In this document: in pieces, positions 34,231 to 42,200 of the stretch
Numbering within the stretch: the first letter of the stretch is position 1
Layout: each line of letters begins with the position of its first letter
Source of the DNA: Micromonospora sicca
Lineage (GTDB): Bacteria > Actinomycetota > Actinomycetes > Mycobacteriales > Micromonosporaceae
NCBI RefSeq assembly: GCF_003172935.1
Contig: NZ_QGKS01000504.1
Span: 1 to 42,539 of the forward strand
Direction: 5' to 3'
DNA: 42,539 nt
Translations under genes and position numbers: made by a program
Notes under the pieces: model-generated
Told to the model about the DNA's origin: nothing
The model's database searches: none
Seen by the model: only the letters and a program-made list of their open reading frames with translations

Positions 34231-35418
34231 GTGGACGCAACCCCGGTCGACGTCGACCTCGCGCTGGTGGGCGGCGGCGGCGCGGCCTCGCTGGTGCTGG
34301 CCGCCCTGGATCGGCGCGGGCTGTCCGGGCTGCGGGTGGCCGTGGTCGACCCGGTGCACAAGCGGGGTCAGGACCGCACGTGGGCGTTCTGGGACACCCC
34401 CGGCAACGACCTCGACCCGCTGCTCAGCGCGAGCTGGTCGCGGGTCGACGTGGTCACGTCGGCCGGCCGCCGCGTCCTGGAGTTGGCCCCGCTGCGGTAC
34501 GCCATGCTCCGCTCCGCCCCGGTCTACGACCGGGCTGCCGAGGCCGAACGCCGCCTCGGCGCGATCCGGATCGGCGCGGCGGCCGGCGCCCTCGACGACG
34601 ACGGTCACCGGGTCACGGTCCGCGACCCCGACGGCCGGGCGCTGGTCCGGGCCGCCTGGGTGCTCGACTCGCGCCCCCGCCCGCCTCGGCGGCCCGGGCG
34701 GACGAACTGGTTGCAGCACTTCCGTGGCTGGTGGCTGGCGGCCGACGCGCCGACGTTCGACCCCGACCGGGCGGTGCTGATGGACTTCCGCACCCCGCAG
34801 CCCGCCCGGGGGGTCTCGTTCGGCTACGTGCTGCCGGTCAGCGACCGGTACGCCCTGGTCGAGTACACCGAGTTCTCACCCGCCCCGCTCGCCGACTCCG
34901 GGTACGACGCCGCGCTGCGCGGCTACCTCGACCGGCTCGGCCTCGACCCGGCGGCGCTGCGGGTCCGGGAGGTGGAGAACGGGGTGATTCCGATGACCGA
35001 CGGCCCGTTCGTCGCCCGCCCGTCGGCCCGGGTGGTCCGCCTCGGCACTGCCGGGGGCGCCACCCGCCCCTCCACCGGGTTCACCTTCTCCGCCATGCGC
35101 CGCCAGGCCGAGCAGGTGGCCGCGGCGCTCGCGGCGGGTCGGCCGCCGGTGCCGCGGGCCGCGTACCCCCGGCGGCACCTGTGGATGGACGCGGTGGCGC
35201 TGCGCGCCCTGGACCGGGGGCACGTCGGCGGGGTGGAGTTCTTCGACCGGCTCTTCGACCGCAACCCGGCCGAGCGGGTGCTGCGCTTCCTCGACGGGGT
35301 CACCTCCCCGGCGGAGGATCTGGCGGTGATGCGGTCCAGCCCGCTGCTGCCGATGACCGGCGCGGTGCTCGGCGACGCCGTCGGCCGGCTCCGCGCCCGG
35401 ATCCGCCGCCCCTCATGA
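34231..35418 (+). CDS. crtY: Lycopene cyclase family protein
   Basis: A 395-aa FAD-type protein of the CrtY/CrtL lycopene beta-cyclase family. It has the N-terminal dinucleotide-binding motif LALVGGGGAASLVLAAL, then GQDRTWAFWDT and the PVYDR region. Further blocks are WLQHFRGWWL, DFRTPQ, FGYVLPVSDRYALVEYTEFS, GVIPMTDGPF and GTAGGATRPSTGFTFSAMRR. The enzyme cyclises lycopene ends to beta-ionone rings at the membrane. The start is uncertain: GTG at 34231 (chosen, leaving ten residues before the FAD strand) or GTG at 34213, neither with a strong ribosome site. No other carotenoid gene is in the window, so it is an orphan here. Its stop overlaps by six bases the convergent FN3 gene's end. Confidence 0.85.
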   Translation: MDATPVDVDLALVGGGGAASLVLAALDRRGLSGLRVAVVDPVHKRGQDRTWAFWDTPGNDLDPLLSASWSRVDVVTSAGRRVLELAPLRYAMLRSAPVYDRAAEAERRLGAIRIGAAAGALDDDGHRVTVRDPDGRALVRAAWVLDSRPRPPRRPGRTNWLQHFRGWWLAADAPTFDPDRAVLMDFRTPQPARGVSFGYVLPVSDRYALVEYTEFSPAPLADSGYDAALRGYLDRLGLDPAALRVREVENGVIPMTDGPFVARPSARVVRLGTAGGATRPSTGFTFSAMRRQAEQVAAALAAGRPPVPRAAYPRRHLWMDAVALRALDRGHVGGVEFFDRLFDRNPAERVLRFLDGVTSPAEDLAVMRSSPLLPMTGAVLGDAVGRLRARIRRPS

Positions 35419-36483
35419 GGTCATGTCCAGCAGCAACAGCGGGGCGGTGCTGGACTCGCGGCTGCCGTAGCTGCTCGCTGAGGCGCCGGTTGAGGTCAGA
35501 CCGACGGTGAACGTGCCGTTCCCACTGACCAGGGGCGTGACGTCGAGGGTGACCCAGGTGCCGGTTGTGGTCCGACCGGTGGCGGCGATCGAGGTGTTGT
35601 CGATCGGGGGGGCGTTGTTCCAGCTCGTCAACGTCTCCGACCACGTCGAGTCCGCGACCGGGCGGACGACGAATCCGGTGGACGAACCGGCCGCGACCCA
35701 GATCTTCAGGCGCGCTCGCAGCACCACGCCGGTCTGCCCGGACACCGTGAACTTCAGATTGGCGTTCGTGACCGGATCTCCGTCGACCCGCAGGACCGTG
35801 GTGCTCCCATATCTGCTCGTGGGACTGGACTCCTTGACGTAGGTGTCCGCCACCGCCAGGACCGGCGTGGCGGCTGGCGTGGTGACCATGGCCGGCGCGC
35901 TCAGGCCTGAGGAGTTTCCGGCCGCGTCGGAGGCGGAGACCAGGTACGTGTAGGAAGTCTCCGAGAGGGCCGTGGTGTCGGTGAAGGTCACGCCCGTCGC
36001 GGTTCCGAGGGCCGTGCCGTTTCGGTACACCGTGTAAGCGGCCACGCCGACGTCGTCCGTCGCGGGCGCCCACGACAGCTCGACCCGGTTGGGTCCGGTG
36101 ACCGAAGCCCGCAGGTTGGTGGGCACCGTCGGTGGGCTGGAGTCGGCGGCGGTGACCGTCACCTGGTTACTCGGGCCGGAGAAGTTCCCCGCAAAGTCGG
36201 CAGCCGTAACCAGGTACGTGTGTGACGTGCCGGTGGTGCCGACCGTGTAGTCGGTGAACGTCTGGTCCGGCCAGATCCCCGCCAGGAGGCTTCCGTCGCG
36301 GAACACCCGGTACTGCGCGACCCCGACGTTGTCGGTCGACGCGTCCCAGGCGAGGCTGACCGCGCCGGGCTCCACGAGGGTGACCCTCAGGTCGGCCGGG
36401 GCCGACGGTGCCACCGTGTCGCGCACCGCGGTGACCACGTTGGATTCGGCGCCGGCGTTTGCCGCCGCGTCGAACGCTCGCAC
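35413..36483 (-). pseudogene. 3' part of a secreted FN3-repeat protein with CBM96/DNRLRE-like domain
   Basis: The readable protein is 356 aa. It opens in the last strand of a fibronectin type III domain (VRAFDAAANAGAESNVVTAV) and continues with two whole FN3 repeats (APSAPADLRVTL... and PPTVPTNLRASV...). It ends in a domain of about 160 aa starting VADTYVKESSPTSRYGSTTV, like the DNRLRE/CBM96 carbohydrate-binding domains. No signal peptide or catalytic domain remains. The GTG at 36483 is not a natural start: the frame continues upstream into LTAAQIKETVGGVRGKPLVL, which is not FN3-like. A 5'-truncated gene whose N-terminal exported part has been lost is the best reading; it could still be expressed from an upstream start. 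Confidence 0.7.
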
Positions 36484-36502
36484 GCTCCAGAGGACCAGCG
36501 GC

Positions 36503-36829
36503 TTACCGCGTACGCCGCCGACCGTTTCCTTGATCTGCGCGGCGGTGAGCCGTCGACGGCCGGGCGTCCGGCGACCGGACGGTCCGGCGGAGCAGGCGGC
36601 CCATCCGCTCGGGTACCGGTAGCGCGGTCAGCGCCCGGGCGGCGAGCACCACGACGGGCGCCGCTGCGGGCAGCAGGTACTGGAAACCCTTGACGGGCCA
36701 CAGTTGGAAGAACACCACCGGGGCGGCGATCCACGACACCAGCAGCGTCTCCCGCCAGGAGCGCCGCCTGCGCAGCCACCACAGGCCGCCGATGGCCGCG
36801 GCCAACACCAGAAGGCACGTCGGGCAGAC
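36503..36829 (-). pseudogene. Internal fragment of a GT39/ArnT-like membrane glycosyltransferase
   Basis: The minus-strand frame reads CLLVLAAAIGGLWWLRRRRS, then WRETLLVSWIAAPVVFFQLW, PVKGFQYLLPAAAPVVVLAA and RALTALPVPERMGRLLRRTV. This matches the membrane-helix region of PMT/ArnT-type (GT39) glycosyltransferases of actinomycetes, in which FQLWPVKGFQYLLPAAP is typical. The N-terminal catalytic loop (with its acidic pair) is missing upstream, and the frame decays into Arg-rich sequence downstream before the FN3 fragment. It is thus a leftover between two breakpoints. Confidence 0.6.
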
Positions 36830-36841
36830 GCCATTTCATTC

Positions 36842-37187
36842 AACGGCGTACGGCATTATCATGGGAGCGATCGGATCAGCGGGCCGACGTGTTGCCCGCT
36901 GTGTTCACTGATTGCCACGGTCGGGGAATTGTTTCAGCCGAGCCCCGGGTGGCCGTTCGGTTGAAGACCGGCCTCCGGAAAGCGTTGTCGTCGTCCACCG
37001 GGTAACCCGAACATGTGCACCGAATGATGCGGTGCGCCGGCCGGTCCGCCGCGGGCTCCGATGTCCGAGCGGACCATTGAGGACCGGGCTGCTCGGCATC
37101 GTCCAGTATCCAATCTTCACGGCGCAGCCACCACACCGGACAAAGCCCGGCACTCCTCGGCATCGGGCCATCCACGTCCGCGTCCAC
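36842..37187. other. Degraded, AT-richer intergenic stretch
   Basis: About 346 bases between the glycosyltransferase fragment and the beta-lactamase-family remnant. Composition is visibly less GC-rich than the flanks (for example around 36840-36870 and 36900-36935). Open frames on both strands give no recognisable protein. No transposase or terminal repeats were seen. Confidence 0.4.
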
Positions 37188-37790
37188 TCAGGGCGATCCG
37201 GCAACCACCGCGTCACGGATGAGGGCCCGCAAGCCCTCCACCGGGTCCCGTCGCCTGCGCCGGGTCGGCGGCCACCGTCAGGCCCAGCTCCGGGTACGTG
37301 AAGGCGAGGCTGCCGCCGCTGCCGGCGGTGCCGAACGACCGGTCGTCCTCGACCGCGTACCCCAGTCCGAAGGTCAGCTCCTGCCCGAACACCCACTCGG
37401 TGCCGCAAGCCGCCACCGCCGACACGTGGCGCAGCCGCTCCGGCGAGATCAGCCGTGCGCCGTCGACCGGGCCGAGCAGCGCCGCGTACATCCGGGCCAC
37501 CGCCCGGGCGGTCATCGTGCCGACCGCCGGCACGTCGGCGCGCAGCACGTCGGGGTCGGCGCCGATCGTCGCGCCCGCCGGATCACGGCGCGGCCGGGCC
37601 GGGCGCCGGGCCGGACGGCGGGCGGGGCCACCGCGTCGAAGTTCGGGAGGTTCGCGCCGGCGTACTCCACCAGCGCGGCCGGGCCGGCGTCCTCCAGCCG
37701 GGCCAGCCGGTCGAGGTCCGCCGCCGGCGCCGCGAGGAACAGCTCCCCGGTCACCACGCGGGTCGGGTGGTCCCGCCGGCTGGCGTACCC
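37188..37790 (-). pseudogene. Beta-lactamase-family serine hydrolase remnant, truncated and twice frameshifted
   Basis: Three minus-strand frame segments join into one protein: DHPTRVVTGELFLAAPAADL to NFDAVAPPAVRPGARPGR; then DPAGATIGADPDVLRADVPA through TMTARAVARMYAALLGPVDG and RLISPERLRHVSAVAACGTE to VAADPAQATG; then PVEGLRALIRDAVVAGSP. This is the C-terminal half of class C-like serine hydrolases. Frame changes fall near 37575-37590 and at the G-run 37243-37245 (one base too many). The N-terminal half with the SxxK nucleophile is absent; the homology stops at about 37790, just before RNase HI. It cannot encode an active enzyme. Confidence 0.75.
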
Positions 37791-37804
37791 GGTAGGTTGC
37801 CGGC

Positions 37805-38281
37805 ATGGTGGAGGCGGTGGCCGGCAGGGTCGTGGAGATCTGGACCGACGGGGCGTGCAGCGGCAATCCCGGCCCCGGTGGCTGGGGGGCGCTGCTGCGC
37901 TGGGGCGACCACGAGCGGGAGCTGTGCGGCGGCGAGGCGACGCCGACCACCAACAACCGGATGGAGCTGACCGCGGCGATCCGGGCGCTGGAGAGCCTGA
38001 CCCGACCGGTCACCGTCCGGCTGCACACCGACAGCACGTACGTGCGCAACGGCATCACCGGCTGGCTGGCCTCGTGGAAGCGCAACGGTTGGCTGACCGC
38101 CGCGAAGCAGCCGGTGAAGAACGCCGACCTGTGGCAGCGGCTGGAGGCTGCCTGCGCCCGGCACGACGTGACCTGGCTCTGGGTGAAGGGGCACAACGGT
38201 CACCCGGAGAACGAGCGGGCCGACGCGCTGGCCAACCGGGGCATGACCGAGGCCCGGGCGGAGGCGGCCGCCATCCGGTGA
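37805..38281 (+). CDS. rnhA: Ribonuclease HI
   Basis: Cytoplasmic endonuclease degrading the RNA strand of RNA-DNA hybrids, 158 aa. The catalytic carboxylates are D15 (IWTDGACSGNPGPGGWG), E54 (NNRMELTAAIRAL), D76 (LHTDSTYVRNGITGW) and D140 (NERADALANRG), with the helper H130 in VKGHNGHPENE. The length is that of the single-domain enzyme. The ATG lies about ten bases after the end of the hydrolase remnant, with a GGTAGG-like ribosome site. It is followed by the promoter region of the P450 gene. Confidence 0.95.
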   Translation: MVEAVAGRVVEIWTDGACSGNPGPGGWGALLRWGDHERELCGGEATPTTNNRMELTAAIRALESLTRPVTVRLHTDSTYVRNGITGWLASWKRNGWLTAAKQPVKNADLWQRLEAACARHDVTWLWVKGHNGHPENERADALANRGMTEARAEAAAIR

Positions 38282-38290
38282 GGCGGCGGG

Positions 38291-38319
38291 TTGTGTCGAA
38301 GCCCGTCAATGGGTAACGT
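38291..38319 (+). promoter_or_regulatory. Candidate promoter of the P450-ferredoxin operon
   Basis: TTGTGT at 38291-38296 and TAACGT at 38314-38319 are separated by 17 bases, matching housekeeping-sigma spacing and a TANNNT -10 element. The start codon follows 46 bases later. Confidence 0.5.
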
Positions 38320-38339
38320 AGCGGATCGATGTCGTTACC
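38312..38339. promoter_or_regulatory. Candidate operator: 7-bp inverted repeat over the -10 region
   Basis: GGTAACG (38312-38318) and CGTTACC (38333-38339) form a perfect dyad with a 14-nt spacer, overlapping the proposed -10 box. A repressor of the TetR/GntR type binding there could control the P450 operon. Confidence 0.45.
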
Positions 38340-38365
38340 GACAGTCGCCGCCCGGAGGTGTCCGC

Positions 38366-39589
38366 GTGACCCCTGCCGCCCTGACCGACCTGCCGCTCTG
38401 GCCACCGCTCAACCTGACCCGCGACCCGCTCGTCCCGCTGGACGCGGGGGAGCGGCGCCGCTTCGTCGGGCCGGTCACCCGGGTCCGGCTGCCCACCGAC
38501 GCGACCGCCTGGCTGGTGACCCGGCACGCCGACGTCCGGCAACTGCTGCGCCATCCGGGCTTCAGCGCCGACCTCACCCGGCCCGGTTTCCCGCTGCTGC
38601 GCCGGCTGGCCCCCGGGGCGCTCGGCGACCGGCGCGGCGGCTTCATCCGGATGGACGGGGCGGAGCACGCCCGGCTGCGCCGGATGCTCACCGCCGAGTT
38701 CATGATCAAGAACGTCCGGCGGATCGAGCCGCTGATCCGGCAGACCGTCGACCGGACCCTCGACGACCTGCGCGACGCCGGCCCGCCGGCCGACCTGGTG
38801 ACGACGTTCGCGCTGCCGCTGCCGTCGATGGTGATCTGCCACCTGCTCGGCGTCCCGTACGCCGACCACGACTTCTTCCAGGAGCGCAGCCGCACCCTGA
38901 TCGACCGGGACGCACCGCCCGAGCGGGTCCGGCGGCACGTGCAGGAGCTGCGCGACTACCTGCAACGGCTGGTCGAGGCGAAGGTCGCCGCCGGTGACCG
39001 CACCGACGACCTGCTCAGCCGGTTGGCCCGGGACCGGGTCGACACCGGCGAGCTGGCCGTCGACGAACTCGTCGGCATGGCGGTGCTGCTGCTCATCGCC
39101 GGCCACGAGACGACCGCCAACATGATCGGGCTGAGCACCCTGCTGCTGCTGCGCCACCCCGCCCGGTACGCGGCCCTGCGCGACGATCCGGGGAACGCCG
39201 ACGCGCTGGTGGAGGAGCTGCTCCGCTACCTGACTATCGTGCGGACCGGCCTGCCCCGGCTGGCCACCGAGGACGTGGAGATCGGCGGGCAGCTCATCCG
39301 GGCCGGCGAGGGGGTGATCGCGGTGCTGTCGACCGCGAACCGCGACCCGGCGGTCTTCGACCGGCCCGAGGAGTTCGACCCGTACCGGGCGGCGCAGCAG
39401 CAGCTCGCGTTCGGCTTCGGGGTGCACCAGTGCATCGGCCAGCCCCTGGCCCGAGCGGAGCTGCGGATCGCGCTGGTCGAACTGGCCCGCCGCTTTCCCC
39501 GGCTGCGCGTCACCGCGACGGCGGGGCGACTGCCCACCCGGCACAGCTCGATCGTCTACGGCCTCGGCGAGCTGCCGGTGACCTGGTGA
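38366..39589 (+). CDS. Cytochrome P450 (bacterial class I, CYP105/107-like)
   Basis: A 407-aa soluble monooxygenase. The I-helix oxygen-activation motif AGHETT lies at 245-250, the ExxR motif at E284-L-L-R287 and the heme-binding loop FGFGVHQCIG at 349-358 with ligand C356. The GTG start is supported by GGAGG (38354-38358) seven bases upstream. A ferredoxin gene follows directly, so the redox partner is co-expressed. The substrate cannot be read from the sequence; CYP105/107 relatives act on secondary metabolites and xenobiotics. A promoter and operator-like dyad precede it. Confidence 0.93.
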   Translation: MTPAALTDLPLWPPLNLTRDPLVPLDAGERRRFVGPVTRVRLPTDATAWLVTRHADVRQLLRHPGFSADLTRPGFPLLRRLAPGALGDRRGGFIRMDGAEHARLRRMLTAEFMIKNVRRIEPLIRQTVDRTLDDLRDAGPPADLVTTFALPLPSMVICHLLGVPYADHDFFQERSRTLIDRDAPPERVRRHVQELRDYLQRLVEAKVAAGDRTDDLLSRLARDRVDTGELAVDELVGMAVLLLIAGHETTANMIGLSTLLLLRHPARYAALRDDPGNADALVEELLRYLTIVRTGLPRLATEDVEIGGQLIRAGEGVIAVLSTANRDPAVFDRPEEFDPYRAAQQQLAFGFGVHQCIGQPLARAELRIALVELARRFPRLRVTATAGRLPTRHSSIVYGLGELPVTW

Positions 39590-39606
39590 CCGGGGGCGGC
39601 GCACCG

Positions 39607-39804
39607 ATGCGGCTGCGGGTACGGGTGGACCGCGACCGCTGCTGCGGCTCCGGCAACTGCGTGCTGACCGCGCCGGAGGTCTTCGACCAGGACGACGCCG
39701 ACGGGTTGGTCCTGCTCCGGTTCACCGCGCCGCCGCCGGAGGTGGGCGAGCGGGTCCGGCGGGCGGCCGACCTCTGCCCGGCCGGCGCGATCAGCCTCGA
39801 CTGA
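39607..39804 (+). CDS. P450-associated ferredoxin (3Fe-4S type)
   Basis: A 65-aa ferredoxin beginning MRLRVRVDRDRCCGSGNCVL and ending in the cluster-closing LCPAGAISLD. It passes electrons to the upstream P450. The family pattern is C-x5-C...C-P, where the third position of a 4Fe cluster is usually Ala or Gly. Here the first motif is CCGSGNC, so an extra Cys immediately follows the first. ATG at 39607 has GGGGGCGG upstream. A GTG at 39586 overlapping the P450 stop (GTGA) is an in-frame alternative that adds seven residues. Confidence 0.88.
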   Translation: MRLRVRVDRDRCCGSGNCVLTAPEVFDQDDADGLVLLRFTAPPPEVGERVRRAADLCPAGAISLD

Positions 39805-39825
39805 CGGCCCCGGCCGGCCGCCGGG

Positions 39826-40059
39826 TCACTCCTCGGGATTGGGAAGCTCGCCGGTGCCCGAGACGGCGTCGACGTCATAGCCGGCCCGGCTGGTCTCCCG
39901 AGCGGGTCGCGCCTCCTCGGCCGGGAGGTCGGCGAAGTCGTCGCCGGTGTCGTCGGTGGTGCGCAGGGAGTCGCCCGGTGGTCGCAGCGACGCCTCGTAC
40001 GCGGTCGCGCCGTCGGGTTCGTCGGTCGCCGCGCGGCCGAAGGAATTCTCACTCGTCAT
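39826..40059 (-). CDS. 77-aa acidic hypothetical protein
   Basis: A small, acidic, probably disordered protein beginning MTSENSFGRAATDEPDGATA and ending VSGTGELPNPEE. The ATG at 40059 is chosen because AGGAGG lies eight bases upstream; a longer start at 40092 lacks this. No membrane segment, signal or known domain is present. It sits beside another small acidic protein of similar composition on the same strand (54 bases upstream), and the two may be stress- or sporulation-related accessory proteins (speculative). Confidence 0.65.
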   Translation of the reverse strand: MTSENSFGRAATDEPDGATAYEASLRPPGDSLRTTDDTGDDFADLPAEEARPARETSRAGYDVDAVSGTGELPNPEE

Positions 40060-40113
40060 TGTCGCCCTCCTGCCCGCGTCCGGCGACGGCAAACGTCGTC
40101 CGCTTGGGCCCGG

Positions 40114-40350
40114 TCAGCGGGTCGCGTCGGGGTGCCCGGGCATGCTGGAGCCGCCCGAGCTGCTGCCCGAGGCGCCGCCGGCCACCCCGGAGCCGTCGTC
40201 CTCGGTGACCAGGTCCGGCTTCGGTGCGCCGTCCTCCGGCGCCGGGACGTCGGTGTCCGCCCCCACCTGGACCAACCGGGCCTGACCGGCCTCGTCCTCG
40301 GCGTGCGCCGGATCGACCGGTTGCTTGCCCTGCCGTGCCCGATATCCCAC
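40114..40350 (-). CDS. 78-aa hypothetical protein
   Basis: A small hydrophilic protein, MGYRARQGKQPVDPAHAEDE followed by AGQARLVQVGADTDVPAPED and a Gly/Ser-rich tail. The GTG at 40350 is preferred because GGGAGG lies six bases before it; an ATG at 40389 would extend it by 13 residues but has no ribosome site. The basic N-terminus and acidic, disordered C-terminus have no recognised domain. It is probably co-transcribed with the 77-aa gene downstream. Confidence 0.6.
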   Translation of the reverse strand: MGYRARQGKQPVDPAHAEDEAGQARLVQVGADTDVPAPEDGAPKPDLVTEDDGSGVAGGASGSSSGGSSMPGHPDATR

Positions 40351-40458
40351 GGTCGCCTCCCTGGTGCCGCCGGCCGCCGACGTGGTCATGACGGCGGCAG
40401 TTCCGGCTACCCGACGGCACCGCCGCGAAACGTCACCGCCCGTGGCTGCGGTATCGGG

Positions 40459-41346
40459 TCAGCGCCGGCGGCGCGTGTCCGGGCGTCCGGTCCGGGGGCG
40501 GGTCGGCGTCACCGTGAGCGACCAGTGCGCGGGGCGGCGCAGCGCCGCCGGCAGCGCGGTGCGGTGATCGCCGCGGGCCGCGTCGAGCTGCGACTGGTGC
40601 AGGAAGAGGCAGCGGCTCAGGTCGGCCCCGCGCAGGTCGGCCCCGCGCAGGTCCGCGCCGGTCAGGTCGGCCGCGCCGAGGTCCACGCCGCGCAGGTCGG
40701 CGCCGATCAGGCAGGCGCCGCGCAGGCTCGCCCCGGCCAGGTCCGCCCGGCGCAGGTCCACCCCGATCAGCACCGCCCCGCGCCGGTCCGCGCCCGCGTG
40801 GCCGGCGCGGGCCCGCTCGCCGGCCCGGGAGAGCAGCGCGTTGACCCGACCCCGGTGGGCGTCGACGTCGAGGGCGCGCAGTTCCTCCGGGGTGCCGTCG
40901 GTGAGCCGCTCCGTCTCCGCCAGCGCCCGGGTGAGGTCGTCGCGCAGCGGACCGGGCGGGGTCAGGGCCAGCGCCTCGGTCAGATACCAGAGCAGTTCGT
41001 GCAGCGGTCGCATCACCGCGAACGTGTCGAACATCCGGCGCGCGGTCGCCGGGTCGGTCCGCCAGTCCCGCCCGCCGAAGGTGACCTGGGCGACCTGCTG
41101 GCCGGCGCCGAAGCAGTCGAACACCGTGCAGCCGGGGAAGCCGCGCTGGCGCAGGTCGGGGTGGATGCCGCAGCGGGAGTCCGGCCCCAGGTTCGGGCAG
41201 GGCTGCCCGGCGGGCTTGTCGAGCGCGAAGTCGGCGGAGGCGGCGAAGGCCGGCGCGACGCAACAGATGCCGAAGCAGCGCGCGCAGTCGGCGCGCAGCT
41301 CCCGCCCGGCGGTCGCCGACGACTGCTGTTGCGCGATGTCCGACAC
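40459..41346 (-). CDS. Cysteine-rich N-terminus plus pentapeptide-repeat protein
   Basis: A 295-aa protein in two parts. Residues about 10-90 contain many cysteines (ADCARCFGICCVAPAF, GQPCPNLGPDSRCGIH, GFPGCTVFDCFGAGQQ), which suggest metal or cluster binding. The C-terminal part has roughly nine pentapeptide repeats of the A(D/N)LxG type (VDLRRADLAGASLRGACLIG, ADLRGVDLGAADLTGADLRG), forming a right-handed quadrilateral helix. Such combinations are common in actinomycetes and uncharacterised; pure pentapeptide proteins can mimic DNA. The GTG at 41346 is chosen by the start of the Cys-rich domain and a distant GGGAG. Confidence 0.8.
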   Translation of the reverse strand: MSDIAQQQSSATAGRELRADCARCFGICCVAPAFAASADFALDKPAGQPCPNLGPDSRCGIHPDLRQRGFPGCTVFDCFGAGQQVAQVTFGGRDWRTDPATARRMFDTFAVMRPLHELLWYLTEALALTPPGPLRDDLTRALAETERLTDGTPEELRALDVDAHRGRVNALLSRAGERARAGHAGADRRGAVLIGVDLRRADLAGASLRGACLIGADLRGVDLGAADLTGADLRGADLRGADLSRCLFLHQSQLDAARGDHRTALPAALRRPAHWSLTVTPTRPRTGRPDTRRRR

Positions 41347-41542
41347 GCTGAACCGATCTCCCGCTGCTCCGAGTTGCTGAGGGTGCGCGCGGCGAGGGGG
41401 CCGCGACCGGACCCATTCTCCGCCCACCGGCCGGTCGCGGTCCCGGCGGCCCGGGCACCAGGACCGGTCGTGGCCTCCGTTCGCCCACGCCGTCGCCCCG
41501 GATCTTCGTATCGTGACCGTAACCGGCACGAAGGGCGGCGGA

Positions 41543-42151
41543 ATGAACGAGCAGGCACGGGAGCAGGCGCTGCTCACCGCCCTGACCACCGAGCACTTCG
41601 TGCTGCAGACCTCTCGCGGCGCCACGATCGCCGAGTCGGTCGGCCGGGCCACGGTGTTCCTGACCATGCTCTCCGCCGCGCTGATCGGACTGGGTTTCGT
41701 CTCGTCCAGCGGGCAGTTGCTCAAGCCGTACCTCGGCGCGGTGGTGCCGACCCTGGTGATCACCGGTCTGTTCACCTTCGGCCGGCTGGTGCAGAACATG
41801 GTGGAGAACTCGCTGGATCTCCAGCGCATCCAGCGCATCCGCGCCTACTACCAGCGGCAGTTCGCCGGCGGGCACGACTTCTTCGCCGACGCGGTCCTCG
41901 GTGGGGACCCGCAGCGCGCCGTCTGGGCGGCGGTCGGCACCCGGCCGGGCCGCTGGCATCTGCTGCTCACCACGGCAGCGATGGTCGGTGCCGTCAACGC
42001 GCTCCTGATCGGGTTGGGCGCCACCCTGTTGACCCGGGTGACGGGTGGTTCACCGACGGTGGCCGTCGCGGTCGGGGTGGCCGTGGCGCTGGTGGCCTTC
42101 GCCGCGCAGGTCGCGTACATCCAGCGGGCCTCCATCTCGCTGATCAGGTGA
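41543..42151 (+). CDS. Integral membrane hypothetical protein
   Basis: A 202-aa protein with four predicted membrane segments in two pairs: ATVFLTMLSAALIGLGFV and AVVPTLVITGLFTFG, then LLLTTAAMVGAVNALLIGLG and VAVAVGVAVALVAFAAQVAY. A cytoplasmic stretch of about 65 residues lies between the pairs (NMVENSLDLQRIQRIRAYYQ, HDFFADAVLGG). No family name is known to me. The ATG at 41543 has an AGGGCGGCGGA run upstream; a GTG at 41513 would add ten residues without a better ribosome site. It is divergent from the pentapeptide gene. Confidence 0.72.
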   Translation: MNEQAREQALLTALTTEHFVLQTSRGATIAESVGRATVFLTMLSAALIGLGFVSSSGQLLKPYLGAVVPTLVITGLFTFGRLVQNMVENSLDLQRIQRIRAYYQRQFAGGHDFFADAVLGGDPQRAVWAAVGTRPGRWHLLLTTAAMVGAVNALLIGLGATLLTRVTGGSPTVAVAVGVAVALVAFAAQVAYIQRASISLIR

Positions 42152-42166
42152 GCACCGGACAGTAGG

Positions 42167-42192
42167 CGGCGCCCGCGCGGGCGCGGGCGCCG
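42167..42192. terminator. Bidirectional hairpin between convergent genes
   Basis: CGGCGCCCGCG and its complement form an 11-bp stem (42167-42177 and 42182-42192) with a 4-nt loop. It lies 15 bases after the membrane-protein stop and eight bases before the stop of the inhibitor gene, so it can end both transcripts. Confidence 0.75.
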
Positions 42193-42200
42193 CGTACCGG

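Noticed and set aside
36876..37187. 103-aa minus-strand frame in the AT-richer stretch
   Set aside because: It is continuous and fairly natural in composition, but has no ribosome site or known family and lies among degraded genes.
40560..40780. Regular 15-nt periodic repeats considered as a noncoding array
   Set aside because: The periodicity is explained by pentapeptide repeats of the minus-strand protein.
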